DNA of 64,000 nucleotides from Lentisphaeria bacterium. GTDB lineage: Bacteria; Verrucomicrobiota; Lentisphaeria; Victivallales; Victivallaceae. Positions within the stretch are counted from its first letter, which is position 1; every line of letters begins with the position of its first letter. The notes under the pieces are model-generated. The model saw nothing but the letters and a program-made list of their open reading frames with translations, was not told the DNA's origin and made no database searches. Where the stretch lies: positions 1 through 64,000 of the forward strand of contig CAAGED010000047.1 in assembly GCA_900768505.1 (NCBI GenBank), read 5' to 3'. A program made the translations under genes and the position numbers. Below are positions 44,091-55,466 of the stretch, piece after piece.

Positions 44091-46058
44091 TTATAATTTA
44101 ACTTTGCAAAGCAGGAAGTCGCAGGGAGGAATTTCACTGCTTCCGGTAATTTGTTTGCCATTCAACCTGATGCGCCAATCAATTTTTTGAATTGAATCCG
44201 AGAAGTTTGCCAGCACGGCCAACCCCTGCTCACCCTTAACATAAAGCGACATGCCCACTTCGCGGCTGAAGGTTTCAGTTACCCCCTCGCCCGGTGCGTA
44301 ATGTTGTTCGTAAGCAGTAAACGAATCAAAAACACTCCGATTTTCGGCGTAAAACTCCGCTGCACCATTATCCGTGGTGCACAGTGTGGCATGGTGCAGC
44401 AACGCCGCCATAGCCAATCTACGAATATTTTTATCCGTTAAATCATCTCCGAAAAGCATAACACAAATCGACCGCGGAGCAATATTCATAAAATGGACGT
44501 GAGGGGTAAACATCTCAGGAAAAATCTCCCGATATTCGCTCTCTTCCGTCAAAATCATATCTCCCATATTCTCAATCGCCAGACTCGGCACATTGGTCAT
44601 ATGCAAATATAAACGCCCGGATTTCCCCGCCTTGCTCCGGCTCCACTCCATTAAATTCAGCAACCGATCATTGTCCCAATGGCGACGACCATGGTTATGA
44701 GCTGGATTGATACACTCCAACCCCATGCACCAGTCGAAATACAATCCGTTAAAATCATGGTTGTCCAGAGTTTGTTCAATTGTTTTTCTTCTGGTTTCAT
44801 ACCAGGAACTCTCTAAACACATCTGCATTCCGAATAAAGAGGTTCCAAAAAAGTTTTCCATGAATTTCTCCCCCGGTTTGACCATCCGTGCAAAAACGGC
44901 TCCATCACGATTAAAACCGGCAGTTTCCGGATGATATTCTTTAACCGAGAAATATGGCACCACCGATATTCCAAGTTTTTTTGCCGCCGCCAGCGCAGCA
45001 TCCATCTTGGCCATTTCCGCCGGAGGATAAGGCGGATAAGCAGTGTCACGCCAAAAAATTCCATTGCCATACTTGTCGCCGTCATTGTGTAACCGCAACA
45101 AATCAAAACCACTCGATTTGGCCTTTTTCAACTCTTCTTTTTTCGGCCAGCGCTCGGCAAAAACGGCATTATTTTTTAAGAAAGTTGACGCACATTCCAA
45201 AGGGACGATATTCTTTTTTACATACGGAAGTGTGAGCCGATAAGTGAACACATATTTCCCGGCCCTGACAATATTGCCCGCACGGGGTGAATCCAAAGGA
45301 GCAAAAACCGCTTCGTAAAGTTGTTTGCGCGGCACTTCATATACCGCACCCTGCTGAAAACCGGGAGCGTTGGTACCAATGGAATCCCAAGCACCAAGGT
45401 CATCCCCCAAGGCCATTTCAATTCCCTCGACTCCGCTGCGCATCAGTAAAACTGACAACGGCAAAAAACGGGAGCGATAAGCCGGTAAATCACTGCGGGA
45501 TTTTGAATGTTCAAGTTTAATCCAGTAGCAGGGATTTTGCAACTCCGCCGCCCAGCCGGAGATCGAACAAGGACGAATTGCCAGGTTATTAACCCGATCA
45601 GTAATGGAAAGCGTGCCGATACGTATATGACCTAAATCCATATCCCTGGCTAAGTCCAATGTCACCTTGTGCTCGGCGGCACCGCTGGGATGATACTCAA
45701 CAACATGAAATACCTTTATGCCGGATAATACTTCACCACTTTCATTTTTTAGTCCGGAGGAAAAATCAATTTTTATCACGCCGCCGGCAAGCGTTTCGTA
45801 TTTAAAATCAGCGGCCTGGTCAAAAATTGTTTCATACATCGCGTACTGCCGCCAACCGCCACGCACCCAAGGACCAGCACCGGTGGACTGCGGAAGTGCC
45901 AAAATATTGGAATTTGAACCATTTTTTACAATTGCCGCAGCAAGTTCGCCGCCCCGGGACAAATCATGTGTCCACTTGACAAATTTATTTTCGACAATGA
46001 CTAAATCTTTACGACGGACAACTTTAAACGGTGGATATACCGCGGAAAAACTTTTCAT
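44091..46058 (-). CDS. Putative glycoside hydrolase (TIM-barrel), family not assigned
   Basis: A 655-residue protein with no signal peptide. The N-terminal half (about 1-290) looks like a beta-sandwich of the type seen before glycosidase barrels. The middle (about 305-560) reads like a TIM barrel: FDLLRLHNDGD, GISVVPYFSVKEYHPE, FNGLYFDWCMGLE (Asp candidate nucleophile), LYLHMTNVPS and ILTEESEYREIFPE. The C-terminal 80 residues look like a small beta domain. This layout resembles GH36/GH31-like or DUF6259-type enzymes. It may act on plant or mucin sugars together with the two beta-galactosidases on the same strand. Enzyme class and linkage are unproven. Confidence 0.65.
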   Translation of the reverse strand: MKSFSAVYPPFKVVRRKDLVIVENKFVKWTHDLSRGGELAAAIVKNGSNSNILALPQSTGAGPWVRGGWRQYAMYETIFDQAADFKYETLAGGVIKIDFSSGLKNESGEVLSGIKVFHVVEYHPSGAAEHKVTLDLARDMDLGHIRIGTLSITDRVNNLAIRPCSISGWAAELQNPCYWIKLEHSKSRSDLPAYRSRFLPLSVLLMRSGVEGIEMALGDDLGAWDSIGTNAPGFQQGAVYEVPRKQLYEAVFAPLDSPRAGNIVRAGKYVFTYRLTLPYVKKNIVPLECASTFLKNNAVFAERWPKKEELKKAKSSGFDLLRLHNDGDKYGNGIFWRDTAYPPYPPAEMAKMDAALAAAKKLGISVVPYFSVKEYHPETAGFNRDGAVFARMVKPGEKFMENFFGTSLFGMQMCLESSWYETRRKTIEQTLDNHDFNGLYFDWCMGLECINPAHNHGRRHWDNDRLLNLMEWSRSKAGKSGRLYLHMTNVPSLAIENMGDMILTEESEYREIFPEMFTPHVHFMNIAPRSICVMLFGDDLTDKNIRRLAMAALLHHATLCTTDNGAAEFYAENRSVFDSFTAYEQHYAPGEGVTETFSREVGMSLYVKGEQGLAVLANFSDSIQKIDWRIRLNGKQITGSSEIPPCDFLLCKVKL

Positions 46059-46405
46059 GGCGCATGGGCTCCATAATAATATTGGTTGATAATTTATAAA
46101 ATGACAAGAAAACTCACTAAAATATCAGTAAGAAATTTTTAGTAAAAACGATATTTTTGCGCAAGAGAATTTATCACCTCTTATGCTAAAAAGCAAGACC
46201 TCGATGCAAAATCATCTGTTTTTTCCACCATTGTATCCTGCTTGCGTAAATTAGCCTACCTCCGAATATTACCTAAAACCAGAAGTATTTTTAAATTATT
46301 TTTATACAAATTTGCATTCTACTCAACCATCAACACAAGTTTTTTATCGTCAAAAAAAAAGCAACCGGCAGAAAACAACCGATTGCATAATATTTATAAA
46401 ATAAA
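46059..46405. other. Intergenic stretch upstream of the putative glycosidase
   Basis: The 347 nt between the glycosidase start and the tRNA are A+T-rich and hold the tRNA terminator. The glycosidase promoter must lie here, but I could not choose one convincingly. Confidence 0.55.
46352..46386 (-). terminator. Intrinsic terminator of the tRNA-Ser gene
   Basis: Minus strand GCAATCGG and CCGGTTGC pair over 8 bp (one wobble), followed by nine T residues, 20 nt past the tRNA CCA end. Confidence 0.8.
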
Positions 46406-46493
46406 TGGCGGAGGGAGTGGGATTTGAACCCACGGACCCTTGCGAGTCGGCGGTTTTCAAGACCGCTGCCTTAAACCACTCGACCATCCCTCC
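46406..46493 (-). tRNA. tRNA-Ser (anticodon TGA)
   Basis: The 88-nt sequence folds as a class II tRNA: acceptor GGAGGGA/TCCCTCC, D arm with GGTCGAGTGGTTTAAGGC, anticodon stem GCGGT/ACCGC with loop CTTGAAA (anticodon TGA at 46457-46459), a long variable arm, and a T arm containing GTTCAAATC. The discriminator is G, as expected for serine, and the 3' CCA is encoded. It reads UCA and wobble serine codons. It has its own promoter and terminator. Confidence 0.95.
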
Positions 46494-46514
46494 GCAGAAT
46501 GTCGAATACGTTTT

Positions 46515-46542
46515 AATATACACCAAAACAATTTAATTTCAA
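46515..46542 (-). promoter_or_regulatory. Sigma-70-type promoter of tRNA-Ser
   Basis: Minus strand TTGAAA (46537-46542), 16-nt spacer, TATATT (46515-46520), about 20 nt before the mature tRNA 5' end. Confidence 0.65.
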
Positions 46543-46590
46543 GCTCAATACAATGTTTTTATAAAAAAATCGTTGTTTCTTTTTTTTAGA

Positions 46591-46908
46591 TTACTTGGTA
46601 TATTTTTCAACTAAGCTCGCCCCTAATTCAACGCACGCAGTACAAGGAACATGCAATTCCTGTTTTAATTTTACACACTCCACTGCTCCAAACTCCCGCA
46701 AAAAATCCTCTTGCGCCAACGCTCGCTTCTCTGCAGGCAATAATTGCAATGCCCCGTAAAGCGCACCACATATACCATCCGGCGCCCGCCCGCCGCCATT
46801 GGCAGACATTTCATCATAAAGATTTGACCTTCCGCAGCCGCATACCACGGCTTGAGCACAATTATGCATCTTGGGGAGCGCCGTAAAAAGCTCCAATGCT
46901 TTACTCAT
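46591..46908 (-). CDS. C_GCAxxG_C_C-family redox protein
   Basis: A 105-residue Cys-rich protein of the family named for its C..GCAxxG..C..C pattern. Visible: HNCAQAVVCGCG, then DGICGALYGAL and CTAC near the end. Members are often fused or adjacent to redox enzymes in anaerobes and are thought to bind a metal or Fe-S centre; their role is not settled. I chose the ATG 5 nt after GGTGA; an ATG at 46929 has no ribosome site. It follows the ATP-grasp gene by 23 nt. Confidence 0.8.
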   Translation of the reverse strand: MSKALELFTALPKMHNCAQAVVCGCGRSNLYDEMSANGGGRAPDGICGALYGALQLLPAEKRALAQEDFLREFGAVECVKLKQELHVPCTACVELGASLVEKYTK

Positions 46909-46931
46909 TTTTTCACCACTTCCCGCCATAT

Positions 46932-47705
46932 TCAGGCTAATTTAAACTTATTAATAATATATTTCATAATCAGTTCTTCCAAACTGCAGCCGGAATTGAC
47001 CAACGCCTGGTTGCCAAATCGATTATTAAATTCAAAAAAATAGAAATGCCCATCTACTTCCGCCACATCAAATCCGGCAAAATCAATATCAAATTGATTC
47101 GCCACTTTGTTTACCAATTCAATCGCTCCTGACGGAATTTCATCATAAATTACATGTCCACCCTGATATACATTGTTGAGGTAGCTGCCCTCCCGCGCCA
47201 CCCGGTAATAAGCCGCCACCACCTCACTGCCAATTCGAACAATTCGCATATCCCGGTCAATAGGCAATAACATTTGCACATACAACACCTCGTTTTGACT
47301 GGCATATGCAATAAAATCATCATAATTTTCTATCAACTTAACTCCGCATCCACGGGCACTGCGAATTTCTTTGGCAATAAATGGGAAATAAAATTCATCC
47401 AAAATTCGGCAGCGTGCCGTTTCAGAATCCGCTAAAATTAGGGTTTCCGGCATATTTTCCGGACAAAAAGCCTGAAAAGCACGTGTCATTTCCACCTTGG
47501 AATGCCCCAAATGTCCAGTGGAAATTGATGGAAATACCGATTTGTGCAACGCATAAACAATGGTATTTAGCAAATAATATGGCGGAAAAAGTACAATATC
47601 CGCCGCCTTCACTACCTCGATTTTTTGAAAAAACTCTTCCGGTTTGACAACCTTCACTCCCGGAATGTTCATCGTCAACAACTGATCAAATGAGACAATA
47701 TTCAT
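46932..47705 (-). CDS. ATP-grasp enzyme, RimK-like
   Basis: A 257-residue protein with the RimK-type ATP-grasp core: an N-terminal pre-ATP-grasp part, FPFIAKEIRSARGCGVKLI (ATP-binding Lys and Gly-rich loop), the MRIVRIGSEVVAAYYRV strand, and the metal-binding FFEFNNRFGNQ near the C-terminus. Such enzymes ligate amino acids to proteins, peptides or cofactors. Acceptor unknown. The ATG at 47705 has GGTGA 8 nt upstream; an ATG five codons earlier lacks one. The PP2C gene is 36 nt upstream. Confidence 0.83.
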   Translation of the reverse strand: MNIVSFDQLLTMNIPGVKVVKPEEFFQKIEVVKAADIVLFPPYYLLNTIVYALHKSVFPSISTGHLGHSKVEMTRAFQAFCPENMPETLILADSETARCRILDEFYFPFIAKEIRSARGCGVKLIENYDDFIAYASQNEVLYVQMLLPIDRDMRIVRIGSEVVAAYYRVAREGSYLNNVYQGGHVIYDEIPSGAIELVNKVANQFDIDFAGFDVAEVDGHFYFFEFNNRFGNQALVNSGCSLEELIMKYIINKFKLA

Positions 47706-47741
47706 ACGCAAATTCACCATTATAAAAATTTTACCGTTATA

Positions 47742-49733
47742 TCAATCCTTCAGTTCGTTCTTTGCAGCTGGGTTATAACGAAATATCAACATTGTAACAT
47801 CATCCGACTGCTCGGCGCCGTTTACAAATTTTTGCAAATCCTCTTCAACCATCTGCAATGTCACTGCGACATCATGTTCCAGCAAATTACGCATAACGTT
47901 GCAAAAACGGCCCATTCCGTACTCAACCCCGGAATTATTAAACGCTTCGTTGACTCCATCGGTAAACATCAGCAAAATTTCATTTCCGCGTATAACAAAC
48001 TTTGTACTGCCGTATTTTAAATTACTCTTTATGCCCAGCGGCGGACCATGCAGAACGCCAAGTTTTTCCAAAGTGTTGTCGCTATGTATCAAATAAGGCG
48101 GATTGTGTCCGGCACATGTATAACACCCCTCCCCGCTTTCAATATCAACAATGGCGATAAAGCAGGTGACAAACATCATCATATCATTATTTTGCAACAA
48201 AGCCTCATTGACATTGCGCATAATTTGTGCCGGATCCTGCGAGTGATCGCTCTCAGTTCGAATCAAAGTCTCCACCATCGCCATAACTAATGCTGCCGGA
48301 ACCCCCTTGCCGGAAACATCGCCGATTACCAGGCATATCTTACGCTCGTCAAGCAGTTTAAAATCGTATAAATCCCCACCTACCTCTTTAGCCGGTTCCA
48401 GTTTGGCCGCCAGTGAAAAACGATTGTTATTGGAATACGGAGCACGCAATTTAGGCAAAATTCCCATTTGAATTGATTTCGCCACATTCAACTCGCTCTC
48501 AATCTTCTGTCTGGAACTCTCTGCTTCATTTTTTTGTTTCAAATACTCCCGCAACTGCGTTTGCATTTTGCAAAAGGCATCGGTTAGAGAGCCAATTTCA
48601 TCATGATACCGCACCGGCGGCAACTCCACTGCGTCAAAATTTCCACCGCAACCAAAGTGACACAACGCCTTCTTCAAATCAGTTAACGGCGCTGTAGCCC
48701 GCTTGGTGAAAAAAATCGTGGTCAGCAGCATTCCAATTACCCCTAAAATACCGATTGTATAAATGCGCCATTGCAAAGTGTTAATATGCCGGTACAATAT
48801 TTTGCTTGGCATCAATACCGCCAGCGACCATTTTGTAGATTTTATCGGCATGAAAAAAATCATATAATCTTCATTGTCGGGGCCGGCGTGTCTCAATTTT
48901 GCCGACCCGGCGTCACCAGATAAAACTCGTTTTGCCAAACCGCCGTCCTGATGCCCGACAATATTGCATGTCAACTGAAAAATATTTTTAGTCAGCCAGT
49001 GATCAGAGGCTGTAGTAGTAATTATATCGCCGGATCCGGAAATCAACATGGCATCACCCACACCGTCAATCTTAATTTGTTCCATTATCCTGGTCAGCCA
49101 ATTAAGCGATACATCCATGGTCACTACTCCGGAGAAATCAGTGTCAACAACCCCCTTTCCCACAAATGGGACACTGCAGGTGGTCATAAAAACATTTCCA
49201 CCTCCAACATCCCAATAAGGCTCCGTCCAAAATATTTTATACCGAGCCGTTTTGGGAATCTTAAACCAATCCTGCTCATAATAATTATATTTTTCACTGC
49301 CCAGACTGGCGTACTCCAAGCTCTTGTTTCTATAATACATGTAGTGCATAAGATATTGATTTTTACCATCCGGGCTTTTTTTATCGCTTAAATCATAACT
49401 TATAGAACCGCCGAATACACAACCGCTCTCCCAAAAAGCTTTCCTAATTGCATTACCCAGCAGATGTTTCTTCGCCGCCTCGTCCATTTCAAACATGTTC
49501 AACACCTGCGCCACGTGTTCTGCTTCTATTCGGATTCCAGTGAAAGCGGCATCAATTTTTCCGGCGGCAGTAGCCAAACTGTTGGACGCGGCCAATTCAA
49601 CTTCCGAGTTCATTGCGTAGGAAACCCGTTCCACAATCAAAAACGCAAAAAGCAACACAATAACGAAAACTCCGATGAAAATCATCAGACTTTGACGAAA
49701 AGCAAATGATTGGCGACGCCACCAGTTCAACAT
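47742..49733 (-). CDS. Membrane PP2C phosphatase with CACHE sensor and HAMP (RsbU-like)
   Basis: A 663-residue transmembrane signalling phosphatase. Helix 1 is at about 15-36. A periplasmic double-CACHE sensor covers about 40-320 (NYYEQDWFKIPK, FWTEPYWD). Helix 2 is at about 325-347, with a HAMP-like linker to 405, a coiled coil, and a PP2C/SpoIIE domain at about 435-655 with EVGGDLYDF, IGDVSGKGVPAALVMAM, FTDGVNEA and QSDDVTML. In this family the output dephosphorylates an anti-anti-sigma or similar protein in response to an external small molecule. It shares an apparent operon with a Ser/Thr kinase and thiE upstream. AAGGA precedes the ATG. Confidence 0.93.
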   Translation of the reverse strand: MLNWWRRQSFAFRQSLMIFIGVFVIVLLFAFLIVERVSYAMNSEVELAASNSLATAAGKIDAAFTGIRIEAEHVAQVLNMFEMDEAAKKHLLGNAIRKAFWESGCVFGGSISYDLSDKKSPDGKNQYLMHYMYYRNKSLEYASLGSEKYNYYEQDWFKIPKTARYKIFWTEPYWDVGGGNVFMTTCSVPFVGKGVVDTDFSGVVTMDVSLNWLTRIMEQIKIDGVGDAMLISGSGDIITTTASDHWLTKNIFQLTCNIVGHQDGGLAKRVLSGDAGSAKLRHAGPDNEDYMIFFMPIKSTKWSLAVLMPSKILYRHINTLQWRIYTIGILGVIGMLLTTIFFTKRATAPLTDLKKALCHFGCGGNFDAVELPPVRYHDEIGSLTDAFCKMQTQLREYLKQKNEAESSRQKIESELNVAKSIQMGILPKLRAPYSNNNRFSLAAKLEPAKEVGGDLYDFKLLDERKICLVIGDVSGKGVPAALVMAMVETLIRTESDHSQDPAQIMRNVNEALLQNNDMMMFVTCFIAIVDIESGEGCYTCAGHNPPYLIHSDNTLEKLGVLHGPPLGIKSNLKYGSTKFVIRGNEILLMFTDGVNEAFNNSGVEYGMGRFCNVMRNLLEHDVAVTLQMVEEDLQKFVNGAEQSDDVTMLIFRYNPAAKNELKD

Positions 49734-49811
49734 AATAATCCTTATCGATAATTGCTTGTTAAAAAAAACCGCACCGACTAAAAAACGGTACCTTTACAAC
49801 ATTACATTTGT

Positions 49812-50468
49812 TTATTTGCCCCAATAACCGCGTAACTGACGAACCCGTTCCGCAATATTATCCGCCTGGGTTATTTCAGTAACCATGGCAATATGACGTG
49901 CACCGGCGCTTAACAACTCCGGCAAATGCCGTTCCTTGATTCCTCCCATTACCGAAAATGGCACCGGCAAATCACCTCCCCAGTTACGAACTGCCTCAAG
50001 ACCTAAATCATGATAACTGAGGGTTTTGGTTTGAGTCGGGAATATCGGCCCGATATTTAGATATGAACACCCCTGCTCAATGGCTTCTTGAATTTCCTCC
50101 GGATTATGGGTTGAGGTGCCCAACAATAAATTTTTATCCAGGCTGCGCGCCGCCTTCAACGGCAAATCATCCTGTCCCAAATGCACACCATCCGCTCCGG
50201 CGGCAATCGCCACGTCCACTTGATCGTCCACAATCAGCAGCATTTTGTAAAAATCGGTTATCTCCCGACATTTCATCACCAATTCATATAAATCGCGTTT
50301 TCCGGCATTTTTTTCTCTGATTTGCACCACTTTTGCACCGGCAAGCGCAATCTGTTCCAACACCTTGATTACCGGACGTCCGGCACAAAATTCCGACGAA
50401 ATAACCGGATAAATATCCACCTGCTTAAACGCTTCCAAACGTTCGACGTGCGTTTTAAAACCACTCAT
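49812..50468 (-). CDS. thiE: Thiamine-phosphate synthase-like protein
   Basis: Couples hydroxymethylpyrimidine diphosphate and thiazole phosphate into thiamine phosphate in this family. The 218 residues show the barrel motifs VVQIREK, DGVHLGQDDLP, LLGTSTHN, NIGPIFPTQTKT and VMGGI, which match ThiE at each active-site position I can recall. TenI differs at some of these, so ThiE is favoured. It is placed between a Ser/Thr kinase and a PP2C gene, with no other thi gene nearby. Confidence 0.9.
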   Translation of the reverse strand: MSGFKTHVERLEAFKQVDIYPVISSEFCAGRPVIKVLEQIALAGAKVVQIREKNAGKRDLYELVMKCREITDFYKMLLIVDDQVDVAIAAGADGVHLGQDDLPLKAARSLDKNLLLGTSTHNPEEIQEAIEQGCSYLNIGPIFPTQTKTLSYHDLGLEAVRNWGGDLPVPFSVMGGIKERHLPELLSAGARHIAMVTEITQADNIAERVRQLRGYWGK

Positions 50469-50496
50469 TTATGTTTCCAAATCATTGTTTATTAGT

Positions 50497-51552
50497 TTAT
50501 TTCATAACCAGCGTTGAATCATTTTCGCTGATAACTTGAGTTCGATCATCCTCAGCCACATGGCCAATGCGTCCATCTGCTTCTGCATCAAACGCCCCTG
50601 GCATATTTTCTTTAATATAAGTAGCCAATGTAACAATTGTGGGGCCGTAACCATCCTTGTAGATATAATACTCCAAATCCTTGGCCAACTGAGCCGTATC
50701 GTTATAACGTTCTTCACGATTGGTTGCAAGCATTTTATGAAGTATCTGCCGTAATTCGGCGTCAATACAAGGTGGTAATTTATCCCATGGAATTTCATTG
50801 TTCCTAGCCTGCAAAATAATCTCTGCGGTAGTTCCGTTCATATTCCGAATCATTTCCCCGGAAAGCATGAAGAACAAGACCACACCCAGTGAATAAATAT
50901 CCGAGCGGAAATCCAATTCCTGCTTATCCGCCTGCTCCGGAGACATGAAGGCTAATTTACCCGCAACCCGCCCGCCGGTGATGTTATGATTGCCAGCCTT
51001 GGCAATTCCGAAGTCAGTCAATTTGGGAACACCCTCTGAGTTGATCATAATGTTATGCGGACAAATATCGCAATGCACCAAATTCAGTTTTTTGCCGTCA
51101 CCGCCGATCCGGCCATGCGCATATGCCAAGCCGCGGGCAATACGCCCGGCGGTGAATACAGCCAACTTGTAATCCATTCTCATACCGATGCGGTTGAAGA
51201 AATCCAACAAATCATACAAGCAAATGCCATCCACAAATTCCATTACAAAAAAGTAGGTGCCGTTCACTTGATCAAACATGTAAATCTGCACAATGTTTTC
51301 ATGAATCAAGTTGGCGACCAACTGAGCTTCGTTGATAAAATTTTCCACAAAATTGTGTTGCTCGGCATATTGCGGCAACATGGTTTTCAAGGCAACGATT
51401 TTTTCGAAACCAGCAACTCCGCACAACTTTGCTTTATAAATACTGCCCATTCCGCCATCAGCAATCTTACGGATGATTTTATAATGAATCCTGCCGGTAA
51501 ACTCCAGATTTTGCTCATCAATCTTTTTTTCCCTTTTTAACCAACTAAACAT
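50497..51552 (-). CDS. Serine/threonine protein kinase (Hanks type), HCD variant
   Basis: A 351-residue cytosolic kinase. The P-loop KIADGGMGSIYKA, VALK (Lys56), the catalytic loop VHCDICPHN (His160, Asp162, Asn167), DFGIAK (Asp180) and the GKLAFMSPEQ activation-segment end are all present. The usual HRD Arg is Cys161, making it a non-RD kinase that may not need activation-loop phosphorylation. No transmembrane or sensor domain is attached; the last 50 residues are an acidic tail rich in Thr/Ser (TQVISENDSTLVMK). GGTGA precedes the ATG. thiE follows by 28 nt. Confidence 0.9.
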   Translation of the reverse strand: MFSWLKREKKIDEQNLEFTGRIHYKIIRKIADGGMGSIYKAKLCGVAGFEKIVALKTMLPQYAEQHNFVENFINEAQLVANLIHENIVQIYMFDQVNGTYFFVMEFVDGICLYDLLDFFNRIGMRMDYKLAVFTAGRIARGLAYAHGRIGGDGKKLNLVHCDICPHNIMINSEGVPKLTDFGIAKAGNHNITGGRVAGKLAFMSPEQADKQELDFRSDIYSLGVVLFFMLSGEMIRNMNGTTAEIILQARNNEIPWDKLPPCIDAELRQILHKMLATNREERYNDTAQLAKDLEYYIYKDGYGPTIVTLATYIKENMPGAFDAEADGRIGHVAEDDRTQVISENDSTLVMK

Positions 51553-51572
51553 AAATGTTCACCTTTCCTTTT

Positions 51573-52157
51573 TTACCGGCCAGTGGTGTACTCCGCCAAA
51601 ATCAATTGCCGTCCTGGTTCATATTTTTCTTGAGCAAAAGAGGTATAAAAAAACAAATCTTTAATAAATTTATACTCAATTTCATGCCATCGTTCTCCAG
51701 TTAAAGAGGAATTGAAAAAACTTATTTCTCGATACAAGGCATTACGCCAAAAATCAATTTGCCCCTTATCCTTACCCAAATAAGATAAATCAGCATCACT
51801 GATTATTTGTGATATCAAATCCAACGGTTTCCCGCTGCGTTTGGTTACCATAATCAGCCTTTCAACCGCAGAAATCTCCTGCCGGGTAAATCCCCACTCA
51901 CTTAAATATTCGGCACTAAGCCTGGCACTGCCATCTTCATGCTGCTTGACATCTTCCGTGAAACCTAAATCATGAAACGCCGCCGCCGTCAGCAAAATAT
52001 TCTTTTCCGCTGCATCCAACAGATAATATTCAGCCATTTCACGGCAAGAATCAATCACCAGTCGAGTATGTTCCACTGAATGGTAAAAACATCCTGGCGG
52101 CAATTTTTCCTGCAGGCAGTTCAGCACAAACGCGATTATTTCTGAAACACTTTTCAC
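51573..52157 (-). CDS. HD-domain protein
   Basis: A 194-residue protein of the HD superfamily of metal-dependent phosphohydrolases. The metal residues lie in HSVEHTRLV (His), AAAFHDLGF (His-Asp) and SDADLSYLG (Asp). It resembles short stand-alone HD proteins, not HD-GYP or RelA types. It starts at GTG with GGTG 7 nt upstream and lies 20 nt before the kinase gene, so the two are probably cotranscribed. Substrate unknown, perhaps a nucleotide. Confidence 0.84.
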   Translation of the reverse strand: MKSVSEIIAFVLNCLQEKLPPGCFYHSVEHTRLVIDSCREMAEYYLLDAAEKNILLTAAAFHDLGFTEDVKQHEDGSARLSAEYLSEWGFTRQEISAVERLIMVTKRSGKPLDLISQIISDADLSYLGKDKGQIDFWRNALYREISFFNSSLTGERWHEIEYKFIKDLFFYTSFAQEKYEPGRQLILAEYTTGR

Positions 52158-52221
52158 TTGTCAGCACCTTTTTTTGCGGCGCAGTCTAAATAATGACTGA
52201 GCCGCAAAACCTATAACTTGC

Positions 52222-55434
<3,213 letters not shown>

Positions 55435-55466
55435 TCATATTAAAAATATTATCATCAAAAATACAA

